The notes beneath the pieces were generated by a model that was not told where the DNA came from, ran no database searches, and saw nothing but the letters and a program-made list of their open reading frames with translations. From Treponema sp. (GTDB lineage: Bacteria > Spirochaetota > Spirochaetia > Treponematales > Breznakiellaceae): a DNA stretch of 9,391 bases. The number at the start of each line of letters is the position of its first letter. The stretch's first letter is position 1. The position numbers and the translations under genes were made by a program. This document shows, piece by piece, positions 6,608 to 9,391 of this stretch. The stretch is taken from positions 1-9,391 of the forward strand of contig JAITLF010000311.1 in NCBI GenBank assembly GCA_031278025.1, in the 5' to 3' direction.

Positions 6608-7639
6608 ATGAAAAACAAACGGTGGTTTCTCTTATGCGCCGCCGCCCTGCCGGCGCTTATCAATTCCGCCTGCTCCTGTTCGACCGAATCGGCCCTACAG
6701 AAAATCCTGAATATCAGCGCGGAGTCGCCGGTTTTTATTAGCTGCAAAGCGGTTTCCCCAGGGGAGATCGTTTTTCAGTTTTCCCTGCCCGTAACGGTAT
6801 CGTCCCTGATCTTCGATCCCCCCCAAGAGATCGGCGAGATCACGGATGGGGACATCGTCATGGTTACGCTGCGAGATCCGCCGCCCGGCGGTGAACGGAT
6901 CGTAGCGGACATTCTGGTTGAGGATGCGGACGGAAACACCTTGAACGTCCTGGTTCCCTTTAGAAGCCGGAATGAAAACTTCCCTTCGTTTATCATCACC
7001 GAGGTCCGTACCGAATACACCAAGCCCCGGGTGGAATTCGTGGAACTCAAGATGTTAAGCGCCGGAAACCTGGGGGCTTTGCGCATGTTCATCGCCGCAA
7101 GCGGCCTGGACACGCCCTTTTTCGAGTTTCTCCCAATCGCCGTGAACGCCGGCGAATACGTGGTGGTACACCTGCGGACCCTGGACCCTTCGGTGGCCAA
7201 CGAAACCGGCGGCGATCCGGGGGCCAACGCCTACACCAAGGAAACTGAAGCCCAACCGGATGCCTGGGACTTTTGGATACCCGAATCCAAAAAACATCTC
7301 TCCAAAAAAGCCGGGGCTGTTTTCTTCACCGATCAGGACGACCGTATCATCGACGCCGTTATCTTCAGCGAGTCTCCCGACGGCTCCGGGTGGCAGGATG
7401 AAAAGATGGCCCAAGCGGCGGAACTCCTGGGGGAAGCCGGCGCCTGGACCGCGCCTGACGGCGGCTTCCCCGGTCCTGCCGACGCCGTTCCCAGCCGGAA
7501 CACGACCGTTACCCGTTCCATCTGCCGAGACGAAACCATCGCTGACAGGAACCGCGCCTCAGACTGGTACATTGCCGCCACAAGCGGCTCCAGCCCCGGG
7601 AAACCGAACACACCCAAACGATACATACCGGCGGAGTAA
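6608..7639 (+). CDS. Putative lipoprotein with lamin-tail domain
   Basis: A 343-residue exported protein. The ATG at 6608 follows GGAGG at 5-base spacing; an in-frame ATG at 6596 is possible but lies within the repeat array and leaves a poorer start. The signal peptide is MKNKRWFLLCAAALPALINS followed by AC, with Cys22 as the probable lipidated residue; the lipobox (NSAC) is atypical, as often in spirochaetes. Residues about 30-120 look like an Ig-like beta domain (FQFSLPVTVSSLIF, then VMVTLRDPPPGGERIVADI). From about residue 126 a lamin-tail-like domain follows: IITEV, VEFVELKML, NAGEYVVVHL, KAGAVFFTDQDDRIIDAVIF, and a closing RASDWYIAATSGSSPGKPN, the typical end of such domains. Lamin-tail domains in bacteria are usually on surface or secreted proteins; the binding partner is unknown. 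The gene is monocistronic and convergent with trxA. Confidence 0.82.
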   Translation: MKNKRWFLLCAAALPALINSACSCSTESALQKILNISAESPVFISCKAVSPGEIVFQFSLPVTVSSLIFDPPQEIGEITDGDIVMVTLRDPPPGGERIVADILVEDADGNTLNVLVPFRSRNENFPSFIITEVRTEYTKPRVEFVELKMLSAGNLGALRMFIAASGLDTPFFEFLPIAVNAGEYVVVHLRTLDPSVANETGGDPGANAYTKETEAQPDAWDFWIPESKKHLSKKAGAVFFTDQDDRIIDAVIFSESPDGSGWQDEKMAQAAELLGEAGAWTAPDGGFPGPADAVPSRNTTVTRSICRDETIADRNRASDWYIAATSGSSPGKPNTPKRYIPAE

Positions 7640-7654
7640 AGGGTTGTTCCAAAT

Positions 7655-7702
7655 CTGCGGCCCCTGCGGGGGTCCGGGGTGCGGCCCTCTGCGGCTTCCC
7701 CC
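7655..7702. repeat. GC-rich hairpin repeat, member 2, between convergent genes
   Basis: It contains the core GGGGTCCGGGG (7669-7679) preceded by CCCCTGCGGGG, which can form a small hairpin, and followed by GCGGCC. It fills the 63-bp gap between the lipoprotein stop (7639) and the trxA stop (7703). The position suggests a role in ending transcription of both genes, but there is no clear T-tract on either side. Confidence 0.5.
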
Positions 7703-8035
7703 TCAATCCGCGCGAAGCAAATCGCTGAACAGGGCCGCTATCCGAGCCTTAGGCACGGCGCCTACCTGCGTACGGACAACCCTGCCGTCTTGGTAGACTA
7801 CCATCGTGGGGATAGAGACAACGTTGTGGCTGTCCGCCAAATCGCCTGCTTCATCAACATTGACCGTGCATATTTTGACTTGGCCGGAATACTCTTCCGC
7901 AAGCTGGTCTAATAACGGACCGACCATTTTGCATGGCCGGCACCATTCCGCCCAAAAATCAACCAGAACAGGGATAGGCGACTTCAATACTTCCTGCTCA
8001 AAATTCGCTGCATTCACCGCTAAACCGGAACTCAT
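7703..8035 (-). CDS. trxA: Thioredoxin with CRPC active site
   Basis: A 110-residue thioredoxin, the normal length for the family; it is a cytoplasmic dithiol-disulfide oxidoreductase that reduces target disulfides using electrons from thioredoxin reductase. Key positions line up with the E. coli numbering: buried Asp26, Trp31, Cys32, Pro34, Cys35, Lys36 and the cis-proline Pro76 in SIPTMVVY. The residue between the cysteines that is normally Gly33 is Arg (WCRPCK). An extra cysteine sits at position 56. The start ATG (8035) has GGAGG at 5-base spacing and no signal peptide, so it is cytoplasmic. The gene stands alone; no reductase gene is in the window. It ends against the GC-rich repeat at 7655-7702. 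Confidence 0.96.
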   Translation of the reverse strand: MSSGLAVNAANFEQEVLKSPIPVLVDFWAEWCRPCKMVGPLLDQLAEEYSGQVKICTVNVDEAGDLADSHNVVSIPTMVVYQDGRVVRTQVGAVPKARIAALFSDLLRAD

Positions 8036-8325
8036 GACTTCCTCCGTATGTATGTTTTCTTAAGAGAGACCCTCAATACTCGTAAACTAAACATACTACC
8101 AGACGAACGCTGCCGACTATGATAACCGGGCGGGCGCCGTAACAAGTTCCGGAAGCCTTTGCAAGTCGTACAGGCACCTTCCGCCACATTGCTTTCCTCA
8201 TCATACTTTCTGCATCACCACTCCAAAAAGAGCGGTTTCCTGGAATTATGCCAAACTTGAGCGGCGGCCCGCCGGAGTCCACCCGCACTCCCCGCAGGGC
8301 TCTGCCCCGCACCCCGCTGGAGGGC
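8036..8325. other. Intergenic stretch between trxA and IS copy 2
   Basis: I see no convincing gene here. A minus-strand frame of 79 codons (8073-8312) exists, but it has no ribosome-binding site, odd composition, and runs into the GC-rich repeat. The segment next to trxA should hold its promoter, but no clear -35/-10 pair could be picked. The right part holds GC-rich repeat member 3. Confidence 0.5.
8284..8325. repeat. GC-rich hairpin repeat, member 3 (inverted)
   Basis: Read on the minus strand, the core GGGGTGCGGGG (8315-8305) matches the other two members except for one base. It is followed by GCGGGGCAGAGCCCTGC, a hairpin with a 7-bp stem containing one mismatch and a 3-base loop. It directly abuts the left TIR-like end of IS copy 2 at 8326, as member 1 abuts the right end of IS copy 1. 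Confidence 0.5.
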
Positions 8326-8960
8326 CAGACCGTGTAAAGACTCTGTCTTTTAAGTCATTAAGGAGCTAAGAGTAGGAGAGCAAGCAGGTAAGATTTTCCA
8401 GTAAGCAAGGAGCGACGGAGAACAACTATCCAGCCAGACATTCTATCAGTCTTTTGTAGCCCAGTATATTGATTACCCATTTTATGGTGTAGGCAAGAAA
8501 GGTTAGGGAAAATTTCCACGCCACATTCCGTAATCCTTTGGTTAAACAATACCCCGCGTCCATACCGCGTTTTATCGTTCCAAACGGATGTTCAACGATA
8601 CTCTTCCGTAATTGCTTGATTTTCCCCCCATCCCCCTTAATCCGTATTTGTTTGACCGACAATCCGGCTTCATTATAGGATTTTGAAAAATCCTCCTCGG
8701 CCATGGGGACTTGGTGGCGGCGACCCCACGTTCTTCCTTCGTGCATGTGCAAACGCAGCACTTACAGGCTTCCCGGTTGTAAAAAACCCCCTGCTTGGCG
8801 GCTTTCTTATAAAATCCCGGATACCGCATTTTTCCCATCGGACCTATGACCATGTTCCGTCCGGCTATGTACACGCACCGGCCCTCTTTGTGCGAAATAA
8901 TCGCCGCCTCAGGCTCGTCTGCAGGAACTCTGACGTCAAAATCCCTTCCGACTCTATGTG
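8326..8960 (-). mobile_element. 5'-truncated IS1182-family element (copy 2)
   Basis: The 3' end CAGACCGTGTAAAGACT (8326-8342) resembles the TIRs of copy 1, and the first 180 bases track copy 1 with scattered substitutions. Homology to IS1182-type transposase continues to about 8960, where a recognisable frame (FDVRVPADEPEAA) fades; a run of seven G lies at 8963-8969. No 5' TIR or N-terminal transposase region was found up to the window end, so the element is truncated. The right boundary is approximate. Confidence 0.75.
8426..8960 (-). pseudogene. IS1182-family transposase C-terminal half (copy 2), frameshifted
   Basis: The upstream minus-strand frame reads DFDVRVPADEPEAAIIS, then KEGRCVYIAGRNMVIGPMG, RYPGFYKKAAKQGVFYN and the cysteine cluster CKCCVCTCTKEERG. 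At a run of four G (minus strand; 8724-8727) the reading must shift to continue as RRHQVPMAEEDFSKSYNEAG, IVEHPFGTIKRGMDAGYCL and FSLTFLAYTIKWVINILG, ending with TAG at 8426-8428. The EHPFGTIKR block is the hallmark of the C-terminal DDE region of IS1182-type transposases. Copy 1 has only two G at the same spot and stays in frame, so the extra two G in copy 2 are the lesion. The N-terminal half is missing. Confidence 0.85.
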
Positions 8961-9244
8961 TGGGGGGGCATGGAAAACAGGAATTGCACGGGAAGCCTCC
9001 GCGATGCCGTAAGTCTATATACTGTAAAGAATTAGAGAGAAAAAGGCCGCCGAAAATTCCAAAAATAGCATGCGAAAAAACGCGAGAAAATCGAGAGTTT
9101 TGGTCATACCCTTCAAGACCCTTCAAAGGGCTTTAACTCTTTATCCTGTATAGACTTAGCTGAATGTTTACTTGCAAGTAAGCAAACATGAAACCCGGAA
9201 AAGCCCCAAAGGTGCGAAACGACTTTTGAGTCAAGGTGCGAAAT
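8961..9244. other. Intergenic stretch with short repeats, no gene seen
   Basis: This AT-richer stretch contains no supported gene; minus-strand frames through it are extensions of IS or neighbouring frames without start signals. It holds a 14-base perfect palindrome TTACTTGCAAGTAA (9168-9181), a small hairpin CCCTTCAAAGGG, and an 11-base direct repeat AAGGTGCGAAA at 9209-9219 and 9233-9243. The last lies right after the stop of the partial gene at 9245. Confidence 0.5.
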
Positions 9245-9391
9245 TTACCCGATCTCCCGTACCATCGCCCGAACCCGTCCGATAGCTCCAAAGGTTTCAG
9301 TGTCGCAGGTAACATCTGCCTCGGGCTTGGCTTCGTTTGCTACGAGGTACTGCTCTTTGACTAGCCGGACATGACTGATATGCAGGTCTCC
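9245..9391 (-). CDS. C-terminal end of an unrecognised protein (partial, enters from the right edge)
   Basis: A minus-strand frame is open from the window edge to a TAA at 9245-9247, giving 48 residues: GDLHISHVRLVKEQYLVANE, then AKPEADVTCDTETFGAI and GRVRAMVREIG. Amino-acid composition and third-position GC look like real coding sequence, and competing frames are broken. I do not recognise the family. The charged, helical end suggests a soluble protein. Confidence 0.55.
   Translation of the reverse strand, partial: GDLHISHVRLVKEQYLVANEAKPEADVTCDTETFGAIGRVRAMVREIG

Noticed and set aside
7260..7796. 178-codon plus-strand frame overlapping the lipoprotein gene and trxA
   Set aside because: It is a different frame of the lipoprotein gene running into antisense trxA, with proline-rich shadow-like composition.
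8073..8312. 79-codon minus-strand frame upstream of IS copy 2
   Set aside because: There is no ribosome-binding site, the start lies inside a GC-rich repeat, and the composition is not convincing. It may still be a small orphan but I cannot support it.

Overview
The window looks like spirochaete DNA, most likely a fairly GC-rich host-associated Treponema. This is inferred from gene content: a signal-peptide outer-membrane protein of the treponemal barrel type fused to FlgD-like Ig repeats and an OmpA domain, a DUF2259-type secreted protein, a lipoprotein with a relaxed lipobox, and several genes recognisable only as treponeme-like hypotheticals. No rRNA, tRNA or CRISPR array was seen, so the assignment rests on protein families alone.

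Layout. Positions 49-4170 (minus) hold one very large envelope gene of 1373 codons: signal peptide, predicted beta-barrel region, eight Ig-like modules of about 105 residues, and a C-terminal OmpA-like peptidoglycan-binding domain. An inverted repeat (4249-4281) lies in its leader. Positions 4402-5162 are an internally deleted IS1182-family element that keeps both terminal inverted repeats but only scraps of transposase. A GC-rich hairpin repeat follows, then a secreted DUF2259-like protein (5291-5995, plus). It converges across a terminator on a small hypothetical gene (6043-6495, minus). Diverging from that is a lamin-tail-domain lipoprotein (6608-7639, plus), whose ribosome-binding region is a tandem array of 11-bp Shine-Dalgarno-bearing units. 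It converges across a second GC-rich repeat on a thioredoxin with an unusual CRPC active site (7703-8035, minus). Positions 8326 to about 8960 are a second, 5'-truncated IS1182-family copy. The right edge (9245-9391, minus) carries the last 48 codons of an unrecognised gene, and the left edge may hold the first codons of another.

How the parts relate. Three of the five complete genes encode exported proteins (outer membrane, secreted, lipoprotein), so this is mainly an envelope neighbourhood, but most genes are singly transcribed, convergent or divergent, and no multi-gene operon is evident. Thioredoxin is the only clear cytoplasmic housekeeping function. The two IS remnants share their 3' ends almost identically and frame a segment of about 3.9 kb. 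They are decayed and neither can make an intact transposase.

No defence system, toxin-antitoxin pair or biosynthetic cluster is visible. The most unusual items are the alternating A/B module architecture of the large envelope protein, the tandem Shine-Dalgarno array before the lipoprotein, and the TIR-bounded mini-IS.
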